A stretch of DNA of 64,000 nt from Nakamurella sp040546275 (GTDB lineage: Bacteria > Actinomycetota > Actinomycetes > Mycobacteriales > Nakamurellaceae): NCBI RefSeq assembly GCF_040546275.1, contig NZ_JBEPNO010000003.1, positions 1-64,000 on the forward strand. The letters are read 5' to 3'. This document shows positions 42,114-52,645 of the stretch, one piece after another. The position numbers and the translations under genes were made by a program. A model generated the notes under the pieces. The model was not told the origin of the DNA. It searched no databases and worked only from the letters and a program-made list of their open reading frames with translations. Position 1 is the stretch's first letter, and each line of letters opens with the position of its first letter.

Positions 42114-43601
42114 TCAGGCCGACCGTTCGCCGACCTCGCCTTTGGCCAGCACCGCCCGATCGGCTGCCGCCCGTCCGGCCTGCCATCCACGGGAGTCGAC
42201 CCTGGTGGCCCGGGCGGCGGTGGTGCTCGGAAACAGCCGGGCGAACTCCGTTTCCACCGCCGCGGACTTCCGGACGAGCACGGGGAGCAGGTCCTGGCCG
42301 CGGGATACCGACTCCTCCTGCTGCGCATGCTCTTCGGCCACCGAGAGACGTTCGCCGATGCGGTTCGCATAGGACAGCAGGAAGGCCCGCCGGAAGGACG
42401 GGGCCCGGTCGAGCCGGTGTCCACCCGTCGACGCGGCGCCGGCCTCGGTCATCGCCCGGGTGGCCTGGACCAGCAGCGAGGTGAACAGCATCTCCGCCAG
42501 GTCCAGATCGACGGGAAGGCCGACGATCGTGGCGATGCCGTACCGGTCGTCCCAGATGGCCTTGACCCGGTTGACCTTGCCGACGGTGGCCAGCAACTGG
42601 GCCTTCGTCTGAGCGTACGGATTGTCCACATGGACACGTCTGGAACGAATTTCGAACTCGTCACCGGCGTCGGCCAGGAGAGCCTCGTCGATCGAGTACC
42701 TGGTCATTAGGTCCTGGGCCTTCTCGGTGAAGGCATCGGCCTCCGCCGCGAACTCGGTGGCCTCCGCCTTGGCCAGCAGCGCCCTGATGGTGGTCAGCTT
42801 CCGCGGATCGTGCCCCGACTCCGGGCGGGGCCCCGTCCGCGTGACGCGACGGGACGGCCAGGCGGAGGGGGGCGGGCCCAACCGGGACATGGGCGCGACT
42901 TCGAGCAGGCGGGCGAGGACGATCAATACGTCGTGCCAGGCGTCCCAGATGCTCTGCCCCGCAAGGCTTTTTGCTTGCAGGACATTCCAGGGGATCGCCG
43001 TGGCGATGACACCCGGCAACCGGTGGCCGGCCACCTCCTCCACCTGCGACAACCAGTCCTCCGGGGCACGCAGGGCGGCTCCGGTGTCGCCCGCTTGGCG
43101 TTCCACCGCCTCCGCGACGACCCTGGCCGCCCTGGCACCCGCCAGCCGGCGCAGCACGTGAACGAGATCCAGCGGCTGCCAGCCGTGCTCGTAGGCTTTG
43201 CCCACCTGCATGAGCACCGCCCGGCCCACCGCCAGCTCAGCGACGTGGGTGTCCGCGGCGGCCCCCGTCCCGGAGAAGACCACCAGGTCGCGCACCGCAT
43301 CGTCCAGCGCCCTCGGATCGTCGATCACCGTGACTGCGGCCCGCATCAGCTCGACCGCGCGGACCAACGGATCCGGCTCGGCACCGGGCGCTGCTGCCCC
43401 CACGCCCGCCCGACCCGCGAAGCCGGCGGCCAGGAAATCGGCGTCGGCATTCTGACCCGCAGTAGGCGCGGTAGGCGCAATAGGCGCAGTGGACTCGGTC
43501 GGCCGAGTCGCCTGCCGCCCACGTGCGCCGAACGGCGGGCCGACCTGTGCCGCCCGCGCCTTGCGCTTGGCGGCCCGGCGTTGCTGATTGTTCTTCCCCA
43601 T
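42114..43601 (-). CDS. DUF2786 domain protein
   Basis: A 495-residue protein with a basic N-terminus (MGKNNQQRRAAKRKARAAQ), a short APTAP repeat, a middle helical region, and at about 270-320 the DUF2786 block TTIRALLAKAEATEFAAEADAFTEKAQDLMTRYSIDEALL. The C-terminal domain (IVGLPVDLDLAEMLFTSLLVQATRAM... SFRRAFLLSYANRIGERL) resembles the DUF7168-type partner often found with DUF2786. Function unknown; no catalytic motif seen. It lies between xdhC and coxSLM on the same strand, but gaps on both sides (178 and about 300 bp) argue against being part of either operon. Confidence 0.8.
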   Translation of the reverse strand: MGKNNQQRRAAKRKARAAQVGPPFGARGRQATRPTESTAPIAPTAPTAGQNADADFLAAGFAGRAGVGAAAPGAEPDPLVRAVELMRAAVTVIDDPRALDDAVRDLVVFSGTGAAADTHVAELAVGRAVLMQVGKAYEHGWQPLDLVHVLRRLAGARAARVVAEAVERQAGDTGAALRAPEDWLSQVEEVAGHRLPGVIATAIPWNVLQAKSLAGQSIWDAWHDVLIVLARLLEVAPMSRLGPPPSAWPSRRVTRTGPRPESGHDPRKLTTIRALLAKAEATEFAAEADAFTEKAQDLMTRYSIDEALLADAGDEFEIRSRRVHVDNPYAQTKAQLLATVGKVNRVKAIWDDRYGIATIVGLPVDLDLAEMLFTSLLVQATRAMTEAGAASTGGHRLDRAPSFRRAFLLSYANRIGERLSVAEEHAQQEESVSRGQDLLPVLVRKSAAVETEFARLFPSTTAARATRVDSRGWQAGRAAADRAVLAKGEVGERSA

Positions 43602-43779
43602 GTCCGTCAGTGTGAGGCACAGGACCGACAGGGACCCCAGACCGACCGACCTGGCAAGGCTTCTGTCTACCTCGCAACGCCCGCAGCCGTTGCCAGGACC
43701 ATGCCGACCTTGCCGAGACGGCCGGGGCCGTTGCCCAGACGGCCGGTACAGCCCAGACCGATCTACCACGCAGCGAGCG

Positions 43780-44910
43780 TCAGCCCGCCACAGCAGTCGC
43801 GATCGGCTCGCGGTGGATCGCTCCGTGCAGGCCGGACAGCGGACGTCCCCCACCGTCCCAGCGGCGGGCGATGATCTCCGCCGCGATCGACACCGCGGTC
43901 TCCTCGGGCGTCCTGGCCCCCAGGTCGAGACCGATCGGCGACGACAGCCGCGCCAGCTGCTCCGGCGTGACACCCGCGGCAGCCAGTTGGTCGAGCCGGT
44001 CCTGGTGCGTCCGGCGCGAACCCATCGCACCGACGTACGCAACAGGCAGGGTGAGAGCCGCGGCCAGCACCGGGATGTCGAATTTCGGGTCGTGGGTCAG
44101 CACGCAGATCACCGTGCGGTGGTCAAGGGTGCCGACCTGCGAGGCCAGGTACCGGTGCGGCCAGTCGACGACGACCTCGTCGGCATCGGGGAACCTCCGC
44201 ACGGTCGCGAACACTTCGCGGGCGTCGCAAACGGTGACCCGGTAGCCGAGGAAGCTGCCGACCCTGGCCACCGCGGCGGCGAAGTCGATCGCGCCGAACA
44301 CCAGCATGCGCGGGGCCGGGGCGAAGCTGGAGACGAAGATCCGCAGACCCTCGCCGAGCCGCTCGCCGTCGGGCCCGTACGTCAGGATCGTCGTCCGGCC
44401 GGAAGCCAGCAGACCACGGGCGTCGTCGGTGACGGCATCGTCGGTGCGGAGCGACCCCAGACTCCCCGACCGGCGGTCCGGCCAGATCACCAGGTGGCGG
44501 CCGAGCTGGTCGGCCGAGCCCTCGATGACGGTGGCCAGCGCGACCGGGACGTCCTGCTCGATCGCCTCGGCCAGCGCGCCGAACTCGGGGAACGACGTGC
44601 GCGAGACCTGCTCGGTGAAGATGTCGATGATCCCGCCGCAGGTCAGGCCGACTGCGAACGCGTCGTCATCGGAGACGCCGTACCGCTGCAACACCGGCTC
44701 GGCACCGTCCCGGACGGCCGTGCCCAGCTCGTAGACGGCCCCTTCGACGCACCCTCCCGACACCGATCCGACGGCCGTGCCATCCGGTCCGACGAGCATC
44801 GACGCACCCGCAGGGCGCGGCGCCGACCGGTAGGTGCCGACGACGGTCCCGACGCCGACCGGCTCGCCCGCGTCCCACCACCGCATCAGATCGGTGATCA
44901 CGTCACGCAT
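43780..44910 (-). CDS. xdhC: XdhC/CoxI-family molybdenum cofactor maturation factor
   Basis: A 376-residue protein that binds molybdenum cofactor, assists its sulfuration and inserts it into xanthine-dehydrogenase-type enzymes. The N-terminal XdhC domain has YRSAPRPAGASMLVGPDGTAVGSVSGGCVEGAVYE and GLTCGGIIDIF; the C-terminal Rossmann-like domain has RMLVFGAIDFAAAVARVGSFLGYRVTVCDAR and VGAMGSRRTHQDRLDQL. It overlaps coxE by 8 bp, so coxD-coxE-xdhC form one operon upstream of coxSLM. Confidence 0.93.
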   Translation of the reverse strand: MRDVITDLMRWWDAGEPVGVGTVVGTYRSAPRPAGASMLVGPDGTAVGSVSGGCVEGAVYELGTAVRDGAEPVLQRYGVSDDDAFAVGLTCGGIIDIFTEQVSRTSFPEFGALAEAIEQDVPVALATVIEGSADQLGRHLVIWPDRRSGSLGSLRTDDAVTDDARGLLASGRTTILTYGPDGERLGEGLRIFVSSFAPAPRMLVFGAIDFAAAVARVGSFLGYRVTVCDAREVFATVRRFPDADEVVVDWPHRYLASQVGTLDHRTVICVLTHDPKFDIPVLAAALTLPVAYVGAMGSRRTHQDRLDQLAAAGVTPEQLARLSSPIGLDLGARTPEETAVSIAAEIIARRWDGGGRPLSGLHGAIHREPIATAVAG

Positions 44911-46051
44911 CTCGCAGCACCTCCAGCAGCTCTTCCAGGGTGGCCAGGGAATGTCCCGCGAGAAACGAGTCGACGTGGGGCAGCACTGCCACGATGCCAG
45001 TCTGCACCGGAAGATAGCCGTCCTTGCCCTTGTGGGGGTTGACCCAGACCAGCAGGCGACTCAGCCGGCGGAGGCGCCGGACCTGCTCGGCGAGCAGATC
45101 GGCGCCGCCCCGCTCCCACCCGTCGGAGAACAGCACCACCACCGCGCCCCGCGCGGTTCCACGCTGCCCCCACCGGTCGGTGAAGGCGCGGAGCACCTCA
45201 CCGAGCCTGGTGCCCCCGGAGAAATCGGGGATGACGTCGGCGGCGGCACGCAGCGCCGCGTCCGGGTCGGCCGACCTCAGGGCCCTGGTGATCCGGGACA
45301 GCCGGGTGCCGATCGTGAACACTTCCGTCGCGCCCGGCTGCCGGCGCACCAGCACGTGGGCGAACCGCAGAAGCGCGTCGGCGTAGGGCGCCATCGATCC
45401 CGACACGTCGACCAGCAGCACCAGTCGTCGCGGCGCGAGGCCCTTGCGGTGTCGTTGCAGCAGCCCCGGCTCTCCGCCGGAGGTCAGCATCGCCCTCACG
45501 GTCCGCCGGACGTCCACGGGCCCTCGCCTGGCCGGCCGCAACCGGCGGGACGGACGCTGCGGGAGGCCCGGCCGCAGGAGTGCCAGCATCTCGGCCAACT
45601 CGCCTCGTTCCTGAGCCGACAAGCCGCCGAAATCCCTGTGCCGCAACACTTCTGTGGCAGCCGCATTGGCCCTCATCGGCGGCGGGGCATCGCCCTCCTC
45701 GTCGCCGTCGTCACCCTCCTCGCGCAGCATCGGCGCCAGCGCAGAGGTGGGCGCCGGACGCGGCAACCGGGGGCCGACCGGCGCTGTGCGGGTGGTGAAG
45801 TAGGCGTCGAAAACGCTGTTGTAGACGGCGATGTCCTCCTGCGAGGAAACGAGCGAGAGGCGTCCCGCCCAGTAGACGTCGCCCGCCCGACCGACCGACA
45901 GCGAGGCCACCGCGGACAGGAAGCCCGCCGCCCGTTCCGGCCCGACCGACACCCCGGCGGCGGCCAACGTGCGAGTGAAGGCCGTCAGGACGATGGTGCC
46001 GTCCCGGCCCTCGACCCAGCCCGGAACCCCCGGGTACACAGCGGACGTCAT
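44903..46051 (-). CDS. coxE: VWA-domain protein CoxE
   Basis: A 382-residue protein with a C-terminal von Willebrand A domain. The metal-ion site is complete: LVDVSGSM, the threonine in FSGGTRLGEV and the aspartate in VLFSDGWERG. The middle part (RRLRPARRGPVDVRRTVRAMLTSGGEPGLL) is typical of CoxE. With the MoxR-type ATPase CoxD it forms a chaperone pair needed for metal-site maturation in Mo hydroxylases. It is 12 bp downstream of coxD. Confidence 0.92.
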   Translation of the reverse strand: MTSAVYPGVPGWVEGRDGTIVLTAFTRTLAAAGVSVGPERAAGFLSAVASLSVGRAGDVYWAGRLSLVSSQEDIAVYNSVFDAYFTTRTAPVGPRLPRPAPTSALAPMLREEGDDGDEEGDAPPPMRANAAATEVLRHRDFGGLSAQERGELAEMLALLRPGLPQRPSRRLRPARRGPVDVRRTVRAMLTSGGEPGLLQRHRKGLAPRRLVLLVDVSGSMAPYADALLRFAHVLVRRQPGATEVFTIGTRLSRITRALRSADPDAALRAAADVIPDFSGGTRLGEVLRAFTDRWGQRGTARGAVVVLFSDGWERGGADLLAEQVRRLRRLSRLLVWVNPHKGKDGYLPVQTGIVAVLPHVDSFLAGHSLATLEELLEVLRDA

Positions 46052-46063
46052 CGCCCGGCCCGG

Positions 46064-46975
46064 TCAGCGGGCCAGCAGTTCGGACAGCCCGCCGGCCACG
46101 ACCCGGTCCATGTCCTCGCGGTACTTGAGGACGGCGCCGAGCGTCATGGCGGCCGACTGCGGATCGAGCTGCCGGCAGCCGAGGGCCTGCAGGGCCATCG
46201 CCCAGTCGATCGACTCGGCCACCCCGGGAGGCTTGAGCAGATCGGCCTCCCGCAGCCTGGCCACCGCCGACGCCACCTGGGCGGCCAGCGCAGCCGTCAC
46301 CTCCGGAAGTCGGCGACGCAGGATCGCCACCTCGCGGTCCAGCGACGGGTGCTCGACCCAGTGGTAGAGGCAGCGACGCTTGAGGGCGTCATGCACATCC
46401 CGGGTCCGATTCGACGTCAAGATCACCAAGGGGGGGTCGGTAGCGCGAATGCGGCCCAATTCGGGGATCGTCACCGCGAAATCGGAAAGAGACTCGAGCA
46501 GGAATGCCTCGAATTCGTCGTCGGCCCGATCGATCTCGTCGATCAGCAATACCGACCCCGGGCTGCGCAGCGCTCTCAGAATGGGCCGGGCCACCAGGAA
46601 ACGTTCGCTGTAGAGCTCGTTCTCGACACGTTCGAGGTCGAACTCGGCATTCACCGACGCACCGACCTCGGCCGCCCGCAGGTGCAGGACCTGCCGGGGA
46701 AAGTCCCAGTCGTACAGTGCCTGGGCCGCATCGATTCCCTCGTAGCACTGCAGGCGGATCAGCTCCGTGCCGCGGGCCTGCGCGAGCGCGGAGGCAAGGG
46801 CCGTCTTGCCCACACCCGCCTCACCTTCCAGCAGCAGCGGGCGACGCAGCGCGTCGGCAAGAAACGCTGCGGTGGCAATTCCGGTATCCGGTAGGTAACC
46901 GGCCTTCTCCAGAGCGACCGCCACACTCTGCGGATCAGGGAATACGGTCCTGGCCGGGTCGGGAAATGCCGTCAT
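46064..46975 (-). CDS. coxD: MoxR-family AAA+ ATPase CoxD
   Basis: A 303-residue AAA+ ATPase. Walker A is LLLEGEAGVGKTALA, Walker B VLLIDEIDRADDEFEAFLLE, sensor 1 is ILTSNRTRDVHDAL, and the arginine finger lies in LKRRCLYHWVEHP. In CO dehydrogenase clusters CoxD acts with CoxE in assembling the active-site metal centre. ATG 46975 was chosen over GTG 46984; neither has a strong ribosome binding site. It starts the coxD-coxE-xdhC operon and is divergent from moaA, with only 61 bp between them. Confidence 0.92.
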   Translation of the reverse strand: MTAFPDPARTVFPDPQSVAVALEKAGYLPDTGIATAAFLADALRRPLLLEGEAGVGKTALASALAQARGTELIRLQCYEGIDAAQALYDWDFPRQVLHLRAAEVGASVNAEFDLERVENELYSERFLVARPILRALRSPGSVLLIDEIDRADDEFEAFLLESLSDFAVTIPELGRIRATDPPLVILTSNRTRDVHDALKRRCLYHWVEHPSLDREVAILRRRLPEVTAALAAQVASAVARLREADLLKPPGVAESIDWAMALQALGCRQLDPQSAAMTLGAVLKYREDMDRVVAGGLSELLAR

Positions 46976-47024
46976 GGGATCCACTATGAACCATCTGAAC
47001 TTCGAGGCCCGACGGCGAGCCGGT

Positions 47025-47030
47025 TACTCT
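47025..47030 (+). promoter_or_regulatory. -10 element of moaA, possible leaderless transcript
   Basis: TACTCT ends six bases before the moaA ATG (47037). TTCGAG at 47001-47006 is 18 bp upstream and could be the -35. There is no ribosome binding site, fitting a leaderless message. Confidence 0.4.
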
Positions 47031-47036
47031 TGCTTC

Positions 47037-48134
47037 ATGACGACCACCGCCCTCGGCATCCCGCTGTTCGGGGTGCGGGGTGGCCGCGGCGGGTCGGCCG
47101 CCGACCAGCGGGACGGCCTGCCCCACTCCTCGCGTCCGGATCGACCAGGCCTGATCGACAGCCACGGACGTCAGGCGATCGACCTTCGCGTCTCGCTGAC
47201 CGACAAGTGCAACCTGCGGTGCACCTACTGCATGCCGGCCGAGGGACTCGACTGGCTCCCCGGCCAGGAGCTGCTGACCGACGCCGAACTACTGCGCCTG
47301 ATCGGCATCGCGGTCGGCCGGCTCGGGGTCACCGAGATCCGTTTCACCGGCGGAGAACCGCTGCTGCGCAAGGGCATCCTGGGACTCGTGCAGTCCGTCG
47401 GAAGACTCCCGCAACGTCCGGAGATGTCGCTGACGACCAACGGCATCGGCTTCGCCCGCCGCGCGGCCGCCTTCGCCGCCGCCGGGCTCGACCGGGTCAA
47501 CATCTCGATGGACACGCTTCAGCGGGACACCTTCAAGACGCTGACCCGTCGTGATCGTCATGCCGACGTGGTCGCCGCACTGGAGGGTGCAGTGGCCGCC
47601 GGTCTTGCCCCGGTCAAGATCAACACCGTGCTGCTGCGCGGGATCAACGACCACGAGGCAGCCGATCTGCTCGACTTCTCCATCGCCCGCGGGTACCACC
47701 TCAGGTTCATCGAGCAGATGCCGCTGGACGCCGGCCACGAGTGGAACCGGACCGCGATGGTGACCGCCGACGAGATCCAGGCGGCGCTCTCGGCGAGATT
47801 CACTCTCACGCCACACCCCCTGGCCAGGGCCGGGGCGCCCGCCGAACTGTTCACCGTGGACGGCGGGCCGGCCACGGTCGGCATCATCGCCTCGGTGACC
47901 CGACCGTTCTGCGGCGACTGCGACCGCACCCGGCTGACCGCCGACGGTCAGATCCGGAACTGCCTGTTCGCCCGCGGCGAGACCGATCTACGCGGAATGC
48001 TCCGTGGCGGCGGCACCGACGACGAGATCGCAGACGTGTGGCGCATGGCCATGTGGCGCAAACTGCCTGGCCACGGCATCAACGATCCAAGTTTCCTGCA
48101 ACCAGATCGGCCGATGAGTGCGATCGGTGGATGA
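47037..48134 (+). CDS. moaA: GTP 3',8-cyclase MoaA
   Basis: A 365-residue radical-SAM enzyme that, with MoaC, converts GTP to cyclic pyranopterin phosphate, the first step of molybdenum cofactor synthesis. The radical-SAM cluster is CNLRCTYC (Cys58, 62, 65). The second [4Fe-4S] cluster is bound by FCGDCDRTRLTADGQIRNC. The protein ends in the conserved GG (MSAIGG) that enters the active site. ATG 47037 gives about 40 residues before VSLTDKCNL. The moaD gene overlaps its 3' end. Confidence 0.95.
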   Translation: MTTTALGIPLFGVRGGRGGSAADQRDGLPHSSRPDRPGLIDSHGRQAIDLRVSLTDKCNLRCTYCMPAEGLDWLPGQELLTDAELLRLIGIAVGRLGVTEIRFTGGEPLLRKGILGLVQSVGRLPQRPEMSLTTNGIGFARRAAAFAAAGLDRVNISMDTLQRDTFKTLTRRDRHADVVAALEGAVAAGLAPVKINTVLLRGINDHEAADLLDFSIARGYHLRFIEQMPLDAGHEWNRTAMVTADEIQAALSARFTLTPHPLARAGAPAELFTVDGGPATVGIIASVTRPFCGDCDRTRLTADGQIRNCLFARGETDLRGMLRGGGTDDEIADVWRMAMWRKLPGHGINDPSFLQPDRPMSAIGG

Positions 48135-48402
48135 TCCGGCGCCGCCGCAGGCTGCCGTCACCGTTCGATTCTTCGCCGCCGCCAGGGCTGCGGCCGGACT
48201 GGACGAGGAGCGGATCCTGGTGTCCGCGCCGGCCACAGTAGGTGACGTGCTGGAGGCGACCGTGTCGATCCACGGTGCAGGACTTGCCCAGGTGCTGCGC
48301 CGATGCTCGTACCTGTTGGACGAAACAGCCATCCACGGCCACGAAACGGCTGTCACCGACGGTGACGTCCTGGACGTGCTTCCGCCGTTCGCCGGAGGCT
48401 GA
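48127..48402 (+). CDS. moaD: Molybdopterin synthase sulfur carrier MoaD
   Basis: A 91-residue ubiquitin-fold protein of the MoaD/ThiS family. VRFFAAARAAAGLDEERI at the start and the terminal Gly-Gly (DVLPPFAGG) identify it; the C-terminal glycine becomes a thiocarboxylate that donates sulfur to precursor Z in the MoaD-MoaE complex. GTG 48127 (VDDPAPP) overlaps the moaA stop by 8 bp; GTG 48118 is an alternative start. Confidence 0.9.
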   Translation: MDDPAPPQAAVTVRFFAAARAAAGLDEERILVSAPATVGDVLEATVSIHGAGLAQVLRRCSYLLDETAIHGHETAVTDGDVLDVLPPFAGG

Positions 48403-48598
48403 TGCATCCTTTCGGGTGACTTCGGTATCAGGCTGGCGCAGTTCGACTCCTGCCAGCGTGCGGCAATCCGTGCGAGACGACCGAGGCGATTCGCGTGTCT
48501 ACTTCCTGTGGCGGGCACGGGGACGCTAACGTTCGCTCGACGCGTTTGCTGCCCGTCATAGTGGGTACACCCGGTGCCCGCGCCAACTGGAGGTTCCT

Positions 48599-49405
48599 GT
48601 GTCCCAGCCCCCCGCCGGAGGGTACCCGCCTCCGGACTCGAACCAACCTGGCGGTTATCCGCCGCCGGCCCCCGGCTACCAGCCCCCGCCGGCCCCCGGC
48701 TACCAGCCCCCGCCGGCCCCCGGCTACCAGCCCCCGCCCGCCTACACCCCGACGCCCGCACCGGGTGGCTACCAACCTCCCCCGGCGCCGGGTTACGCCC
48801 CGCCGCCCGCCGGCGGATATGCGCCACCGCCCGGCGGATACCCGCCGCCGGCTGCCGGTTACCAGCCGCCGGCTCCGGCCTACGGCGGCCCGCCCGCCCC
48901 GGCCGGCGGCGGCATGCCGTCGGTCGACATCTCGAAGGTCACGGTCATCGGCTGGGGAGTCATCGGCGCTGCGTTCCTGACGCTCATCGCCAGCTTCTTC
49001 AACTTCTGGTCCGTCTCGTTCAGCGGGCAGCTCTCCGCCTACGCATCCAGCAGCGGACTCAGCGGGTGGACCAGCTGGTGGTGGCTACCTGTGCTGCTTG
49101 CGCTGGCCGTGGGTGTCGTCTACGCCCTGACCCTGTTCGGCATCATCAAGCCTGGCCCGATCAAGCCGGAATTCCTCTTCTACGGCGCGCTCGGGTCATT
49201 CGTCCTCATGGTCATCGTGCTGATCCTCACGTTCTCCTACGGTGGCTCCTACTACAGCTCCGATCTGGGCGGCGTTTCGGCCGGACCCGGATTCGGCGTC
49301 TGGTTCGCTGTCGTCACGACTCTCGCGCTGGCCTACTTCACGGCGCTGTCCGTGCAGTCCAAGGGCGGCAAACTGCCGTTCAAGGTGCCGGGACCGGCTC
49401 TGTAG
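48599..49405 (+). CDS. Membrane protein with proline/tyrosine-rich N-terminus
   Basis: A 268-residue protein. Residues 1-105 are a disordered tract of PPPAPGYQ repeats, three of which are encoded by an identical 24-bp unit around 48666-48740. Four membrane helices follow: VIGWGVIGAAFLTLIASFFNFW, SWWWLPVLLALAVGVVYALTLFGII, LFYGALGSFVLMVIVLILTF and FGVWFAVVTTLALAYFTALSV. This is a common actinobacterial architecture with no known function. GTG 48599 has GGAGG 5 nt upstream. In mycobacteria the place between moaD and moaE is held by the resuscitation factor rpfA; here this protein occupies it. Confidence 0.8.
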   Translation: MSQPPAGGYPPPDSNQPGGYPPPAPGYQPPPAPGYQPPPAPGYQPPPAYTPTPAPGGYQPPPAPGYAPPPAGGYAPPPGGYPPPAAGYQPPAPAYGGPPAPAGGGMPSVDISKVTVIGWGVIGAAFLTLIASFFNFWSVSFSGQLSAYASSSGLSGWTSWWWLPVLLALAVGVVYALTLFGIIKPGPIKPEFLFYGALGSFVLMVIVLILTFSYGGSYYSSDLGGVSAGPGFGVWFAVVTTLALAYFTALSVQSKGGKLPFKVPGPAL

Positions 49406-49417
49406 TCCTCACCTCTG

Positions 49418-49458
49418 CGATGAAGGGCCGTGACCATCCAGGTCACGGCCCTTCATCG
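49418..49458. terminator. Bidirectional terminator, 18-bp perfect stem
   Basis: CGATGAAGGGCCGTGACC at 49418-49435 is exactly complementary to 49441-49458 with a 5-nt loop. It lies between the convergent membrane-protein and moaE genes, 12 nt after the stop of the former. Confidence 0.9.
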
Positions 49459-49517
49459 TCCTTCCGATCTCCGTCAGGCCACCGCCCCACCACCGTCAGA
49501 CCTCCGCCGAACCACCT

Positions 49518-49943
49518 TCAGGCCGACCCGACCCACTCGTCGGCGCCGTCGGCGAAGACCTGCCGCTTCCAGACCGGCAGTCGTCGTTTCACTTCGTCCA
49601 CCAGATCGGAACAGGCCGTGAACGCCTCACCGCGGTGAGCGGCGGACACGGCCGCGGCCAGCGCGACGTCGCCGATGGCCAGCAGCCCGTACCGATGGGT
49701 CACCGCGACCGCGACAATGCCTTCCCTGGCTGCGATCTCGGCCGCCACCTCGGCGACGATCGTGCCCGCGGTCGGGTGCACCTGGTATTCCAGCTCGGCC
49801 ACCGACCTTCCATCGTCGTGGTCACGGACCACCCCGGCGAAGTTCACCGTGGCACCGGCCTGCGCCGCCTGGACCGCAGCGTGGTGCGCAGCGATGTCCA
49901 GGACCTCCAGGGTGACCCCGGCGATGGCGACCGTCCCGACCAT
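49518..49943 (-). CDS. moaE: Molybdopterin synthase catalytic subunit MoaE
   Basis: A 141-residue subunit that adds the two sulfur atoms from MoaD thiocarboxylate to cyclic pyranopterin phosphate. VNFAGVVRDHDDGRSVAELEYQVHPTA, VAVTHRYGLLAIGDVALAAAVSAAHRGEAF and the C-terminal KRRLPVWKRQVFADG, with the catalytic lysines, identify it. Its start overlaps the mog stop by 1 bp. It is the last gene of the mocA-malic enzyme-moaC-mog-moaE run. Confidence 0.94.
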   Translation of the reverse strand: MVGTVAIAGVTLEVLDIAAHHAAVQAAQAGATVNFAGVVRDHDDGRSVAELEYQVHPTAGTIVAEVAAEIAAREGIVAVAVTHRYGLLAIGDVALAAAVSAAHRGEAFTACSDLVDEVKRRLPVWKRQVFADGADEWVGSA

Positions 49944-50428
49944 CAGACGCCGCCTCCCGGCCGGTGATCTCCGCCCGAGATCTGTTCCAGCGCATGGGCC
50001 ATGACCCGGTACAGCACGCCCAGCCCATCCTTGACGCCACCGGTGGATCCCGGCAGGTTGACGATGAGGGTCCGCGTGGCGACGCCGACGATCCCCCGGC
50101 TGAGCATCGCGGTCGGAACCGCGTCCCCGCCGGCCCGCCGGATCGCATCAGCCAGTCCCGGCACCTCGTAGTCGATGACGGCGGCCGTCGCCTGTGGTGT
50201 GCGGTCGGACGGGGATAGTCCGGTGCCGCCGGACGTCAGCACCAGATCGGCGCCGACCGCCTTGCGCAGTTCTGCCTCCACCTGCGGACCGTCGGCGACG
50301 ACGATCGGGCCTTCGACGGCGAACCCCTTGTCGGCCAACCATTGTGCGATCACCGGACCGGTGCGGTCCTGGTAGACGCCGGTAGCCGCCCTGGTCGAGG
50401 CGATGATGACGACTGCAGATCTCTTCAT
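49943..50428 (-). CDS. mog: Molybdopterin adenylyltransferase-type protein Mog/MoaB
   Basis: A 161-residue protein of the MogA/MoaB family, which adenylates molybdopterin before molybdenum insertion. VVIIASTRAATGVYQDRTGP, the active-site block LVLTSGGTGLSPSDRTPQAT and LIVNLPGSTGGVKDGL are visible. It lies 4 bp downstream of moaC and overlaps moaE by 1 bp. The partner enzyme MoeA is not in this window. Confidence 0.92.
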   Translation of the reverse strand: MKRSAVVIIASTRAATGVYQDRTGPVIAQWLADKGFAVEGPIVVADGPQVEAELRKAVGADLVLTSGGTGLSPSDRTPQATAAVIDYEVPGLADAIRRAGGDAVPTAMLSRGIVGVATRTLIVNLPGSTGGVKDGLGVLYRVMAHALEQISGGDHRPGGGV

Positions 50429-50432
50429 GTGC

Positions 50433-50995
50433 TCACTTTTCCGGCCGGAGCCAGGTTCCCGTTTTCCCGCCGTCTTTGCGTTCGACCTGAACAGCGTCGA
50501 GCACCGCCGCCGGGTCGACCGCTTTGATCATGTCGTGCAGGGTCAGGCCCGCGACGGCGACCGCGGTGAGAGCTTCCATCTCCACACCGGTCCGATCCGT
50601 CGTCCGGACGGTGGCGGTGATGCCGACCGCGGTCTCGGTGAGCACCAGGTCGATCACCACACCCGAAAGAGCGATCGGGTGGCAGAGCGGGACGAGCTCC
50701 GGCGTCTTCTTCGCGGCCATGATCCCGGCGATGCGGGCCGTGGCCAGCGCGTCGCCCTTGGGCAGGTCGTCACGGCGCAGCAGGTCGATGACCTGGGCGG
50801 TGGTACGCACCCAACCGGTGGCGATCGCCGACCGCGCGGTCGGCCCCTTGTCGGCGACGTCGACCATCCTGGCGCGCCCGTGCTCGTCCGTATGCGACAG
50901 TGCTGATGGCTCTTCGCGCAAGCGCTCATCGCTGCCGCCGCTCCGCTCCACGCTCGTTCCTCGCTGCGCGACCGCTCCCTCGAGACTTGGCTCGC

Positions 50996-50999
<4 letters not shown>
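50433..50999 (-). CDS. moaC: Cyclic pyranopterin monophosphate synthase MoaC, with N-terminal insert
   Basis: A 188-residue protein that works with MoaA in the first step of molybdopterin synthesis. MoaC proper begins near residue 34: LSHTDEHGRARMVDVADKG, then TARSAIATG, KGDALATARIAGIMAAKKTPELVPLCHPIAL and EMEALTAVAVAGLTLHDMIKAVD with the active-site lysine region. The first 33 residues, SEPSLEGAV... to EEPS, are not part of the family and are encoded by a GC-rich block with repeated GAGCG cores that looks like an inserted dispersed repeat. Its ATG overlaps the malic-enzyme stop (ATGA). An original start may have been lost, because no ATG, GTG or TTG precedes LSHTDEH in frame after the insert. 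Confidence 0.92.
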
Positions 51000-52429
<1,430 letters not shown>

Positions 52430-52645
52430 TGCTTGAAACCTTCCGTGAACTGTTCTCAACTGCGCTGTGCGGTGTTCGGTGCGCTGTTCTTCTTCGATGT
52501 CAGTGCCCGGGGCGGGCGCGGCGCACGGAATCGTGGTGCGGCACCGGCGCCGACGAGCAGTCTGAGGGTAGCCCGGTTCAAGCCTGCGGTTCGACGGAAG
52601 GCCGGGCGGGAGGACCCGACACGCGGCCGGCTCCGGCGCCGGCAG

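Noticed and set aside
44834..46894. 686-codon plus-strand frame opposite coxE and coxD
   Set aside because: Antisense shadow of two well-recognised genes; the translation has Arg/Gly/His-rich composition without any domain.
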